Shown here in pieces: positions 36,282 to 45,342 of a stretch of DNA of 64,000 nucleotides. Position 1 is the stretch's first letter; every line of letters begins with the position of its first letter. This DNA is from Ornithinibacillus massiliensis. Its GTDB lineage: Bacteria > Bacillota > Bacilli > Bacillales > Amphibacillaceae. The notes under the pieces were generated by a model. That model was given only the letters and a program-made list of their open reading frames with translations. It had not been told where the DNA came from and searched no databases. A program made the translations under genes and the position numbers. Location of the stretch: contig NZ_JAGXBY010000001.1 of assembly GCF_018310345.1 (NCBI RefSeq), positions 744,001 to 808,000 on the forward strand, read 5' to 3'.

Positions 36282-36325
36282 AAAGACCTTTCTCAAGAAC
36301 ACTTGGGAAAGGTCTTTATATTCAA
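36282..36325 (+). terminator. strong terminator ending the 14-gene operon
   Basis: A 16-base stem with one G-A mismatch (AAAGACCTTTCTCAAG and CTTGGGAAAGGTCTTT) with a four-base loop. It begins right after the last gene and is followed by TATATTC. Confidence 0.88.
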
Positions 36326-36414
36326 CTTCGCTAAGTTTAAGACTTTAAAAATGTAATATTTATCCGATACTTATAAAGTAATAATAAATTGACCATGATG
36401 GAGGAGACAATTTT

Positions 36415-38637
36415 TTGAGAATAACGAGAAGTACTATTGCTATACTATTTCTAATAACCTATTTTTTTACTTATAGTCCACAGATATTTGCTTCAGAATT
36501 AAAAGTAGATTCTAGTAATATGGAAGTGGGAAATGTAGCACAAGAACCACTAGATGAGGAATTAGATGTTGAATTGAGTACGGTCGATATAGAATTCCAG
36601 GAAAATGAAGAAATTTTAGAGACAGGAACTAACAAAGATGCTACTTCTGATGAGGTAGAGAGTGTCGGGGATGAAGAGTTAGATACTGAAGTTAATGATA
36701 AAAGTCATGAAAATACTAAACAAGAAACTACAACAGATTCTTTAATAGAAGAATCTAGTAATAAAGATTTACTAAGTAATACTGAAGAAGAAAAGATTCC
36801 TGGACTTTATTTAAAAAAAGGAATGTTTCATGAATCTGTCATCGAGTTGAAGAAAGACTTGGAAAAACTCGGCTTTATAAAATGGAAAAGTCAACCAAAT
36901 GATTATTTTGGCCCGTCAACTGAAGAGGCTTTAATAAATCTACAAAATTATTATGGCCTTGAACCAAGTGGGCAAACAGATATTGAAACATTGAACAAAA
37001 TTTCAGAGATCCTCTCCCTCCCATACCAAAATGGAAAAAGAGATAAATCTATCATAACTCTGAAAGTGAATTTAGGAATACTTGGTTATGTAAAATGGAA
37101 GAATCAACCAACAGATTTTTATGGCAAACAAACAGAGAATGCAATCATGGCATTTCAGAGTGATAATAATTTACCATCATCCGGAATTGCAGATCCACGT
37201 ACTATATTAAAATTAGAGGAATTAGCAAATGCGCCTCTTAAACGTGGGATGTATCGACAGGATGTAATTGATTTAAAGAAGAAATTAGAAAAATTAGGTT
37301 TTGTGAAGTGGAAAAATGAACCAAATGATTTCTTTGGAAGTTCTACTGATAGTGTATTAAAGGATTTCCAGCAATATTACGATGTAAGAGTAACCGGAAT
37401 AGCGGATGAGGAAACTTTAAAATTAGTAGAACAGATATTGTCAAGTCCACTTCAAGAGGGTAGATCAAGTAAAGATGCAATTAAGTTAAAAAAGGATCTT
37501 GAAACCTTAGGGTACGTACAGTGGAAAAACAGTCCAAATGAGTATTATGGAGCTAGCACGAAAGAAGCGGTTAAAAAATTCCAAAAATCATATTCTCTTC
37601 CAGAGAGCGGTATAGCAGATGCTAAAACCTTAAATAAAATAGCAGCTATTTTGAAAACTACTAATAGTATTGGCAACAGACATAAGGACAATATACAATT
37701 GAAAAAAGACCTAGAATTATTAGGGTTTGTTAGTTGGAAGAATCCACCAAATGATTATTTTGGTGTAAGCACTGAACAAGCGGTGAAAAGTTTTCAAAAA
37801 CATTATGGTCTAGCAGTTAATGGAATAGCGGATAAATTTACATTGGACAAAATAGAAGAAATAAAGAATAGTTCATTACGTATTGGTCAGAGACATAAAG
37901 ATGTTATCCAACTGAAAAAAAACCTGGAAATATTAGGATATGTGAAATGGAAAAATAGCCCAAATAATTATTATGGTAAAGAGACGGCTTGGGCTGTGAA
38001 GAAGTTCCAAAAGGAGAATAATTTACCCACTTCAGGTATTGTAGATGAAATTACGTTAACTATATATAAGAAGGCTACAAAGAGTATTGTTAAAATATTC
38101 CTTGACCCAGGCCATGGTGGGAAGGATTCCGGTGGTGTTGGGATTGGATTAAAAGAAAAGGATGTAGTTCTTGATATTGCCTTAAAAACAAGTTCATATT
38201 TAACAAACGGCTATCTAGGGGTAGATGTAAAACTGTCTAGGACTACAGATCAATTTATTGAATTAGTTGATAGAAGCCAAATAGCAAATAGCTGGGGGGC
38301 TGACTATTTCGTAAGTTTGCATACAAATGCTCTTAATGGTACTGCGGAAGGTTTTGAGACCTATATTTACAATGGAAAAATATCTAAAGAAGAAAAAGAT
38401 AGACAAGCTGACATTCATAATTATATATTAAAGCGGATCGAAGTAAAAGATAGAGGGATGAAACAAGCTAATTTTAGTGTACTACGAAATACAAACATGC
38501 CTGCTATTTTGATAGAGTATATGTTTATTGATAATGCAGTTGAAAATAGATTATTAAAATCTGCTAGTTATCGAGATTATTTGGCAAAAATTACTGCTGA
38601 TGCAATTGCAAATTCCTATGGATTAAAAAGGAGATAA
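36415..38637 (+). CDS. secreted N-acetylmuramoyl-L-alanine amidase with six peptidoglycan-binding repeats
   Basis: 740 residues. Signal peptide at about 1-26 (ILFLITYFFTYSPQIFAS), an acidic linker to about 130, then six consecutive PG_binding_1-like repeats of about 71 residues (pattern LKKDLEKLGF-x-KWKN-P-ND-Y-G-ST, GIAD-x-TL) to about 555. The C-terminal Amidase_3 domain shows FLDPGHGGKDSGG, the metal Glu in GLKEKDVVLDIA, LHTNALNGTAEGFETY and AILIEYMFIDN. It cleaves the bond between MurNAc and the stem peptide. TTG start behind GGAGGAG. It follows the polymer operon and precedes a glucosaminidase with the same repeats, a wall-remodelling pair. Confidence 0.93.
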   Translation: MRITRSTIAILFLITYFFTYSPQIFASELKVDSSNMEVGNVAQEPLDEELDVELSTVDIEFQENEEILETGTNKDATSDEVESVGDEELDTEVNDKSHENTKQETTTDSLIEESSNKDLLSNTEEEKIPGLYLKKGMFHESVIELKKDLEKLGFIKWKSQPNDYFGPSTEEALINLQNYYGLEPSGQTDIETLNKISEILSLPYQNGKRDKSIITLKVNLGILGYVKWKNQPTDFYGKQTENAIMAFQSDNNLPSSGIADPRTILKLEELANAPLKRGMYRQDVIDLKKKLEKLGFVKWKNEPNDFFGSSTDSVLKDFQQYYDVRVTGIADEETLKLVEQILSSPLQEGRSSKDAIKLKKDLETLGYVQWKNSPNEYYGASTKEAVKKFQKSYSLPESGIADAKTLNKIAAILKTTNSIGNRHKDNIQLKKDLELLGFVSWKNPPNDYFGVSTEQAVKSFQKHYGLAVNGIADKFTLDKIEEIKNSSLRIGQRHKDVIQLKKNLEILGYVKWKNSPNNYYGKETAWAVKKFQKENNLPTSGIVDEITLTIYKKATKSIVKIFLDPGHGGKDSGGVGIGLKEKDVVLDIALKTSSYLTNGYLGVDVKLSRTTDQFIELVDRSQIANSWGADYFVSLHTNALNGTAEGFETYIYNGKISKEEKDRQADIHNYILKRIEVKDRGMKQANFSVLRNTNMPAILIEYMFIDNAVENRLLKSASYRDYLAKITADAIANSYGLKRR

Positions 38638-38667
38638 ATCATTTATATGGTTTATCTCCTTTTCTTA
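38626..38667 (+). terminator. terminator overlapping the amidase stop codon
   Basis: A perfect 13-base stem (AAAAGGAGATAAA and TTTATCTCCTTTT) with a 12-base loop. The 5' arm contains the end of the coding sequence. Confidence 0.85.
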
Positions 38668-38777
38668 AATTGGATGAGATAGATAGATATATAGAGAAAA
38701 TCTTATTGAAAAAATGCAGTTTTTGTCGGATACTAGTATAGTAATTTACTTTATAATAAAGGGGAGGTGAAACTAAA

Positions 38778-41700
38778 GTGAAAATAAAAAATATTATGGT
38801 GATTTTGGTGCTCATATCCCTATTCCACTTTAGTCCACTATTAGCAAAAGCGAATGAGGTAGGAGAAAATGAGGAACAGGTAACAGAAGAGTATCATGAG
38901 AACGACGAATCTATTAATCTACAAAGTCTTCAAGTCGCAGCTTCAACAGAAGAAGCTGTTGAAATACAAGAGAAACTTGTAAAGTTAGGATTTCTTTCTA
39001 ATGAACATGTTACAGGTTTACTAGATGAACATACAGTTAAAGCTGTTAAAGAATTACAAAAGTATTACGGCTTACCTGAATCAGGAAATATAGATGAAAC
39101 TACTAGTCTTAAAATGGATGAGGTCTTATCAAGTCCTTTTCAAGTTTCAAAAAGCCACTCTGATACAGTTAGCTATAAGAAATACTTAGTTATTCTGGGG
39201 TATGCTAAGTTTACTAATCCTAATGAATACTTTGGTTCTCAAACGGAGCAAGCTGTAAAGGATTTTCAAAGAGACCAAGGATTACCTGTATCCGGTATAA
39301 TTGAATCCAATACAGGTGTTAGATTAAAAGATTTGGCAACAGGTCCTTTACAAAATGGTATGTACAGAGATGATGCAATTGAATTTAAGAAAAACTTAGA
39401 GAAACTAGGCTTTATCTCATGGAAAAGCCCTCCAAATAATTATTTTGGTTCTTCAACCGAACAGGCTTTAACTGTTCTTCAAAATTATTATGGTTTAACA
39501 GAAACGGGAATAGTGGATGAGGCAACATTAGCAAAAGTAGAAGAGGTATTAGCAAGTCCATTTCAAAGTGGGAAAAATCATTCTGAAACTGTACAACTTA
39601 AAGAGTATCTAACAATATTAGGATATGCAGATTTCAAGAACCCAACAACTTATTATGGAGCTCAAACATCAGCTGCTGTAAAGGATTTCCAAAAGGCGGA
39701 GGGGCTTGCTGTATCTGGTATAATTGAGCCAGTTACTAAGGCTAGATTAACAGAATTAGCAACTAGGCCATTAGCTAAAGGGATGCGTAGATTGGACGCT
39801 ATCCAATTTAAATTAGACTTAGAAAAGTTAGGTTTTATTTCATGGAAGAATCCTCCGAATGATTTCTATGGTGACTCCACTGAAAAAGCAGTACTAGAAT
39901 TACAAAACTACTATAGTTTACCTAAGACTGGAATAGCGGATAAAGAAACGTTAACCTTAATCAAAGAAGTATTAGAAAGTCCTTTTCAGAAAGGTAAAAG
40001 TAATAGTGAGACGATTATTCTTAAAGAGTACTTAATGCTATTGGGTTATGCAAATTTTAAAAATCCAACAACTTATTACGGGGTTGAAACATCAGCTGCT
40101 GTAAAGGATTTCCAAAAAGCAGAGGGACTTGTTGTATCTGGTATTATTGAACCAGTAACTAAGGCTAGATTAACTGAACTAGCAACTAGGCCTTTAGAAA
40201 ACGGTATGAGACGTTCTGATGCAATCGAGTTTAAATTAAACTTAGAAAAGCTAGGATTTGTATCTTGGAAAAATCCACCAAATGATTTCTATGGTGCTTC
40301 CACAGAACAGTCAGTAATTGAGTTACAAAAGTACTATGGATTGCCTATAACCGGAAAGGCTGATCAAGCAACCTTATCAAAGATTAAGGAAGTGTTAAAT
40401 AGCCCGCTTCAAATGGGAAAAAGTAATGACGCTTCTATCTCATTAAAGGAACAACTTGTTCAACTAGGCTATGCCGAATTCAAAAATCCAACCAAATATT
40501 ATGGGATACAAACGGAGACAGCAGTAAAAGACTTTCAAAGGGATTATAATCTAGTTGTTTCTGGTATTGCTGAGGAAATAACGATTCAAAAAATATTAGA
40601 AGTATTAGAGAGCTCCTTAAAACAAGGAGTAACTAATCCTGAAGTTGTTGAGTTAAAGAAACAACTAAACAGACTAGGATTTCCAATCTCTGATTCAACT
40701 CAAAATTATAATTCTGAGACATCAAAAGCTGTATCTAATTTCCAAAAACATTATGGCTTAATTAGTAGTGGAGTAGCTAACCCTAAAACGGTTGAAAAAA
40801 TTAATGAGATATTATCAACTCCATTTCAAAGAGGGGTAACTCATGAAGATAATATTCAACTGAAGAAGTTTCTAGAAGTTTTAGGGTATGTAAAATGGCA
40901 AAATGAGCCAAATGGGTTCTTTGGCGCTAGTACTGAACAAGCTGTAAAAGACTTTCAAGCGGATAATGGTCTCCCTGTTAGTGGGATAATTGATGAAATA
41001 ACGCTATCATTGCTTGCAGAAGCAGCTAATGCTAAAGAGGTGGTACTAACTACACAATATGATATTACTCTAACAAAAGCATTAAGCTTGCAGATGAATG
41101 TTAATCCTCAATCTGATAAATACTACTCAGGATATATCAGTAGTAGTTATATGAAGGTATATGATGGAGGAACAATTACAGGTCTTACTGTTAATTTACG
41201 TACCTCTCCAGAGATTACAAATGGTAATGTGTACAAGGGTGTTGGTGTTGGAGAACGATTTATTCTTCTAGATGATAATGTTACTGGAACGAAATATAGT
41301 AACAGCACTCGATGGTATAAAATCGAGTACGAAGGTAGAGTTCTATACGTTCATAGCTCCTTAGCAGAACCAACTGGAAAAATGGGTGTGACTACTGAAA
41401 GAGTTAATATTAGAGCAGGACAAGGTACTAATACACACGTTTATGAGACCGTAAATGCGGGTACTGTTTTCTCTATTTCACAAGTAGGTACTAACTGGCA
41501 TAAGGTAAACCTAGGATATAAATGGAGAAATGCTACTTCAGATGACACGTTATATTATCTAGATCCGAGAAATTTTGTGAAAGATGAAAATCAAAAATAT
41601 CAGTTTCTAGATTTACGTCATTTTACTGGGGTACCTGTTGAAGAATTGAACAAGCTACTTCAAGGAGCAGGTAAACTTGCTGGAAAGGGTGCAGTATTTA

Positions 41701-42140
41701 GTGAAGCTGCGCGCAAAGCCAATATAAATGAGATTTACTTAGTGTCACATGCGATATTAGAGACAGGAAGAGGAAGCTCTTCTTTAGCCGATGGTAGTAT
41801 GAAGCATGAAGGTAAATCAGTTTATAACTTCTTTGGTATAGGTGCATATGATAACTGTGCTAAAGAATGTGGTAAACAAAGAGCTATTGAAGAAGGTTGG
41901 TTTACCGTAGATGAAGCTATAATTGGTGGAGCCCAATTTGCTAAGAATGACTATATCTATGCTGGACAACATACTTTATATTTGATGCGCTGGAATCCGG
42001 CAAACATGGTTCAGTATAATAGAGCAGGTCATCAATATGCAACAGATATAGGATGGGCATCGAAGCAAATCACTAATTACAAGAACATTTATTCAAAAGG
42101 TAATTACAATCTAATCTTTGATGTACCTGTTTATAAGTAA
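38778..42140 (+). CDS. secreted endo-beta-N-acetylglucosaminidase with ten peptidoglycan-binding repeats
   Basis: 1120 residues. Signal peptide at about 1-26; ten PG_binding_1-like repeats of 70-71 residues fill about 50-755, alternating between two types (LEKLGF-SWKNPPNDFYG and LGYA-FKNPTTYYG); one or two SH3-like segments at about 795-920 (VNLRTSPEITNGNVYKGV, VNIRAGQGTNTHVYETV); and a C-terminal LytD-like glucosaminidase domain with LVSHAILETGRGSSSLADG (catalytic Glu) and YNFFGIGAYDNCAKECG. It hydrolyses the glycan strand of peptidoglycan. GTG start behind GGGGAGGTGA. It is unusually rich in binding repeats and was probably enlarged by tandem duplication. Confidence 0.92.
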   Translation: MKIKNIMVILVLISLFHFSPLLAKANEVGENEEQVTEEYHENDESINLQSLQVAASTEEAVEIQEKLVKLGFLSNEHVTGLLDEHTVKAVKELQKYYGLPESGNIDETTSLKMDEVLSSPFQVSKSHSDTVSYKKYLVILGYAKFTNPNEYFGSQTEQAVKDFQRDQGLPVSGIIESNTGVRLKDLATGPLQNGMYRDDAIEFKKNLEKLGFISWKSPPNNYFGSSTEQALTVLQNYYGLTETGIVDEATLAKVEEVLASPFQSGKNHSETVQLKEYLTILGYADFKNPTTYYGAQTSAAVKDFQKAEGLAVSGIIEPVTKARLTELATRPLAKGMRRLDAIQFKLDLEKLGFISWKNPPNDFYGDSTEKAVLELQNYYSLPKTGIADKETLTLIKEVLESPFQKGKSNSETIILKEYLMLLGYANFKNPTTYYGVETSAAVKDFQKAEGLVVSGIIEPVTKARLTELATRPLENGMRRSDAIEFKLNLEKLGFVSWKNPPNDFYGASTEQSVIELQKYYGLPITGKADQATLSKIKEVLNSPLQMGKSNDASISLKEQLVQLGYAEFKNPTKYYGIQTETAVKDFQRDYNLVVSGIAEEITIQKILEVLESSLKQGVTNPEVVELKKQLNRLGFPISDSTQNYNSETSKAVSNFQKHYGLISSGVANPKTVEKINEILSTPFQRGVTHEDNIQLKKFLEVLGYVKWQNEPNGFFGASTEQAVKDFQADNGLPVSGIIDEITLSLLAEAANAKEVVLTTQYDITLTKALSLQMNVNPQSDKYYSGYISSSYMKVYDGGTITGLTVNLRTSPEITNGNVYKGVGVGERFILLDDNVTGTKYSNSTRWYKIEYEGRVLYVHSSLAEPTGKMGVTTERVNIRAGQGTNTHVYETVNAGTVFSISQVGTNWHKVNLGYKWRNATSDDTLYYLDPRNFVKDENQKYQFLDLRHFTGVPVEELNKLLQGAGKLAGKGAVFSEAARKANINEIYLVSHAILETGRGSSSLADGSMKHEGKSVYNFFGIGAYDNCAKECGKQRAIEEGWFTVDEAIIGGAQFAKNDYIYAGQHTLYLMRWNPANMVQYNRAGHQYATDIGWASKQITNYKNIYSKGNYNLIFDVPVYK
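39555..40400 (+). repeat. two tandem copies of a 423-base unit inside the glucosaminidase gene
   Basis: The units 39555-39977 and 39978-40400 each encode two peptidoglycan-binding repeats (141 residues). They share long nearly identical stretches at the DNA level, for example around 39666 and 40089, which are 423 bases apart. Neighbouring units are related but more diverged. Confidence 0.8.
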
Positions 42141-42147
42141 TCTCTCA

Positions 42148-42185
42148 GTCTAGTTCTTCTTTGTAAGGACTAGACATTTTTTTAG
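42148..42185 (+). terminator. rho-independent terminator of the glucosaminidase gene
   Basis: GTCTAGTTCTT pairs with AAGGACTAGAC (one wobble), six-base loop, then ATTTTTTT. Confidence 0.88.
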
Positions 42186-42206
42186 AGGATTCACTATAAT
42201 ACTATA

Positions 42207-42383
42207 TCTAACTGAGTTCGTAGAAAATCTATAGCGAGATAAAGTAAAGTGTAGCTTAGGTTCTCGATGCAAAGGTAAAAGTTATAGTCGAGTTATACAT
42301 TATATAGTATTTAATTGTGGTAACCAATAGAAAAAGGTTCTGAACATCAAATTATGGTGTGCAGAACCTTTTTCTATTCTATT
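42207..42383 (+). ncRNA. candidate small RNA between promoter-like and terminator-like signals
   Basis: TAGACA (42171-42176), an 18-base gap and TATAAT (42195-42200) form a promoter-like pair embedded in the end of the preceding terminator. About 120 bases later a perfect 16-base inverted repeat (42327-42342 with 42362-42377) with A and T tracts makes a very strong terminator. All frames between are interrupted, so any transcript of about 175 bases would be non-coding. No known RNA family is recognised. The strong hairpin might instead be a backup terminator. Confidence 0.3.
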
Positions 42384-42539
42384 TGGTTATATCACAATCT
42401 ATTTATTTATTCATTTACTAGCATATGATATTTATTCTATCAAGTTTTAATTAACGTGGTTACACCTTAAAATTAAGAGCTACATTTCGAATAATATGTT
42501 AGAATACTAATAGAAAAAAATTATTAGAGTTGGTGCATT

Positions 42540-43625
42540 ATGTTTAATGTGAAGGAATTAATTATCGCTTTTTGTATAGCAACATTAACCACTTTATTCA
42601 TTACACCTCTAATCAAAAAAATAGCATATAGGTGTAATGGCGTTGATAAACCAGACCAAGACAGAAAAATGCACGGTAAAGAGCGTGCGAGTATGGGAGG
42701 TTTAGCTATTTTTATTGGTGCCTCTGTGGGGTTTCTATATTTGAAGCCATATGACCCGCACATGAACGCCATTATCATTGGTGCAGTGATTATGATTATT
42801 ACTGGCTTGATAGATGATATTTTTAACCTTAAACCGTTACTTAAACTGACTGGTCAAATTATGGCTGCAGTTGTAGTGGTCTCCTCTGGATTAATTATAG
42901 AAAAATTGACCATTCCTTTTATTGGAACAGTTTATATAGATTATTTCGGAATCGTACTAACAATCATTTGGATTGTTGCTGCTTCTAACGCAATTAACCT
43001 GATTGATGGGTTAGATGGATTGGCTGCTGGCGTTTCAGCGATTGCGTTAATTAGTATGTTAGTTATGGGGATAATGGACGCGCGTTTAATAGTCGTGTCA
43101 TTATGCATTATTTTAATTGGAAGTTGTCTAGGTTTTTTATTCCACAACTTCTATCCAGCCAAGATATTTATGGGAGACACCGGGGCATTATTTTTAGGCT
43201 ATTCTATTGGAATTATATCCATGCTAGGTCTATTTAAGAATGTTGCCTTCTTTAGCTTTATTATTCCTATTATCGTAATAGCTGTCCCAGCTTTTGATAC
43301 CGTTCTTGCCATAATAAGAAGAATTCTGAACAGGCAGGGCATTGCTACTGCTGACCGAGATCATATCCACTATCGTTTAATGAAAATGGGATATTCACAT
43401 CGTACTACAGTACTTATTATATACGGATTTAGTGCGTTTTTTGGTAGTATGGCAATTATATTTAACAGTACAAGGCTCCTTACTTCATTAGCTATTTGCT
43501 TTTTTATTAGTTTAGGAATCCAGTTAATTTCTGAATTAGCAGGGATTACACGTGATAACCGACAGCCGCTATTAAATAGCTTACGAAAGATATCCTTATT
43601 TAGTAAGGGACCAAGGGTAAAATAA
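42540..43625 (+). CDS. tagO: undecaprenyl-phosphate GlcNAc-1-phosphate transferase (TagO/WecA type), copy 2
   Basis: 361 residues, full-length paralogue of the protein at 6545. Signatures are [20 protein letters not shown], the Asp pair in [40 protein letters not shown] and [15 protein letters not shown]. The GDTGSN of copy 1 is GDTGAL here. It would initiate lipid-linked polymer synthesis. An extended -10 (TGTTAGAAT, 42497-42505) lies upstream; the ribosome site is weak (GTTGG). It is next to an LCP ligase and ugd, so it may serve the second polymer set, while copy 1 is isolated upstream. Both copies keep the catalytic acids. Confidence 0.93.
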   Translation: MFNVKELIIAFCIATLTTLFITPLIKKIAYRCNGVDKPDQDRKMHGKERASMGGLAIFIGASVGFLYLKPYDPHMNAIIIGAVIMIITGLIDDIFNLKPLLKLTGQIMAAVVVVSSGLIIEKLTIPFIGTVYIDYFGIVLTIIWIVAASNAINLIDGLDGLAAGVSAIALISMLVMGIMDARLIVVSLCIILIGSCLGFLFHNFYPAKIFMGDTGALFLGYSIGIISMLGLFKNVAFFSFIIPIIVIAVPAFDTVLAIIRRILNRQGIATADRDHIHYRLMKMGYSHRTTVLIIYGFSAFFGSMAIIFNSTRLLTSLAICFFISLGIQLISELAGITRDNRQPLLNSLRKISLFSKGPRVK

Positions 43626-43655
43626 GAAATAACAACTTAATCTTAAGCGGTAATG

Positions 43656-43702
43656 CCCACTGAAAGGGAGAGTTTCAAATCTTACTTTCAGTGGGATTTT
43701 TA
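43656..43702 (+). terminator. terminator of tagO copy 2
   Basis: CCCACTGAAAG at 43656-43666 pairs perfectly with CTTTCAGTGGG at 43685-43695, followed by ATTTTTA. Confidence 0.82.
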
Positions 43703-43785
43703 GTTTGGTTAAATATCATGAGAAACGTAGATATTCATAATGGAATGGAAATATTTCTAAGGAGATGGAAATTAAAACTAGGGAT

Positions 43786-43830
43786 AATAAAAAGTACCGC
43801 TCCCTAAAAGATTTACTTTTAGGGAGCGGT
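43786..43830 (-). terminator. terminator of the minus-strand LCP gene
   Basis: A perfect 15-base stem (ACCGCTCCCTAAAAG and CTTTTAGGGAGCGGT) with a five-base loop; on the minus strand it runs into ACTTTTTATTAT. Confidence 0.88.
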
Positions 43831-43853
43831 GCCTAGATTGAGTTTATCTATAC

Positions 43854-44888
43854 TTAAGGAGTACTATTACTATTATCTATAGATTGGTTGACTACTTCAG
43901 TATTTTCCAACTCCAAATGGTTCTTAAGCAGTGTTTTTACATCATAAAGTGATGTTTGATCTAACTGCCAGTAGTAAACCGATCCTGGTTGATAATCTGA
44001 ACCTTGTACGGTCATCGATTCCATATCCAGGCCGTCTCCATTTAAGGCATAGGAAACTAAACTTGTCATTTCATCAAATGTCATATTTGTTGTCATGTTG
44101 GACCCTACTGCTTCAATCACATCTCCTAGTTTTAGAATGGAACTAGCAGACATGGATTCTTTAACTACTGCTTTGATGATTTCCATTTGGCGTTTTCCAC
44201 GTTCTATATCGTTATCTAGCTTTCTAGTACGAGCTAAAGCTAGTGCCTCTTCACCGTCTAATACTTGCTCACCTGGTAATAGGTGGATAGAATTTTTCTT
44301 GTCTTCTGAATTGGATTCCCAAAATTCATATGGTACTTCAACTGTAATACCACCAATTGCATCAATTACTTCAACGAAAGCGTGGAAGTTGACCTTCACA
44401 TAATAGTCGACAGGTATTTCTAATAAATTTTCTACTGTTTCAATTGATGCTTCTACCCCACCGAATGCATGGGCATGAGCGATTTTATCTTCATAACCAA
44501 CCTCTGGTATATAAACATAAGAATCACGAGGGATACTTAATAATTTTACACTTTTATCTTTTTTATTCAAAGTGGCTAGAATTAATGCGTCGGATCTTGA
44601 GTTTCCTTCGTTAGCACGATGGTCACTTTCATCAACACCAATAATTAAAATCGATACATTATCCACATTAGGATCTACAACCACATCCCTAAATTTGGAC
44701 TTCTCTCTTCCATCATCTTCATATGAGTCGGTAATAGCAGCGTCTGCCTTTATATATAAAGATATAGCGTAGCCAACTCCAGCAAATATAACCAGTAGTG
44801 GCACTAAGAGTATAAATACTCTTTTCCTTAACTTTCTTTTTTTCTTTCGTTGTACCATCCGAGACTGGTCGGAATCCTGTTTAACCAT
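43854..44888 (-). CDS. LytR-CpsA-Psr (LCP) family wall polymer ligase
   Basis: 344 residues. A short basic cytoplasmic N terminus and one membrane segment at about 24-47 precede the extracellular LCP domain: SILIIGVDESDHRANEGNSR-SDALILATL, LLSIPRDSYVYIPEVG (the arginine that contacts the lipid diphosphate), KIAHAHAFGGVEA, and DIERGKRQMEIIKAVV. These enzymes transfer lipid-linked anionic polymers to peptidoglycan. The C-terminal SVYYWQLDQTSLYDV segment is complete. A probable ECF-sigma promoter lies 124 bases upstream, as expected for Bacillus LCP genes, which respond to envelope stress. It converges on tagO copy 2. Confidence 0.93.
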   Translation of the reverse strand: MVKQDSDQSRMVQRKKKRKLRKRVFILLVPLLVIFAGVGYAISLYIKADAAITDSYEDDGREKSKFRDVVVDPNVDNVSILIIGVDESDHRANEGNSRSDALILATLNKKDKSVKLLSIPRDSYVYIPEVGYEDKIAHAHAFGGVEASIETVENLLEIPVDYYVKVNFHAFVEVIDAIGGITVEVPYEFWESNSEDKKNSIHLLPGEQVLDGEEALALARTRKLDNDIERGKRQMEIIKAVVKESMSASSILKLGDVIEAVGSNMTTNMTFDEMTSLVSYALNGDGLDMESMTVQGSDYQPGSVYYWQLDQTSLYDVKTLLKNHLELENTEVVNQSIDNSNSTP

Positions 44889-45011
44889 TTTAATTTTTCC
44901 CCTTTTTCTTAAAAGACTTGTAGATTAAAAGCTATCCTTTATTTTACTATGAATTAAGACACTCGTACATTAAAAATTTATTACATGTACATGAAAAAAC
45001 TGTCATTACAT

Positions 45012-45039
45012 TAGACGAAACTTAACTAAAGATGTTTCA
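45012..45039 (-). promoter_or_regulatory. ECF-sigma type promoter (SigM/SigX-like) of the LCP gene
   Basis: On the minus strand it reads TGAAAC, a spacer of exactly 16 bases, then CGTCTA. This fits the TGAAAC-N16-CGTC pattern of Bacillus extracytoplasmic-function sigma factors, and LCP genes are known members of those regulons. Confidence 0.75.
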
Positions 45040-45342
45040 AAAGACACAAACTATTCTAGCATATTTAGATCATTTCAACTACAACTTATTAATAGTAACC
45101 AATTTAGGTTAGAAACTTATTTAATGGGATTAGTATGTGAATTGTCACACAATGTAGGTTGTGTAGGATATTACAAAGAATATTGGAAAAGTAATAGGTT
45201 ACCCTATATAGTAAACGCTGGGACATTTGCTTAATGGAGATGTTGTCTTCTTATGTATATGTCCACGAAAACGAATAAAATTATCCTTACTCACTATAAC
45301 ATAATGGTATAATTAGGAGAGGAATTTTAAGGAGTGACTACA
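45040..45342. other. divergent region upstream of ugd
   Basis: No gene seen. It includes an inverted repeat ACACAA-TGTAGG-TTGTGT (45147-45164) of unknown use and an extended -10 TGGTATAAT (45305-45313) suited to ugd; the -35 is poor. The -10 string equals that of the large operon promoter at 16450. Confidence 0.45.

Noticed and set aside
36800-41050. Regularly spaced repeats that could suggest a CRISPR or satellite array
   Set aside because: Period of about 210-213 bases stays in frame and encodes diverging peptidoglycan-binding repeats; no short identical repeats with unique spacers.
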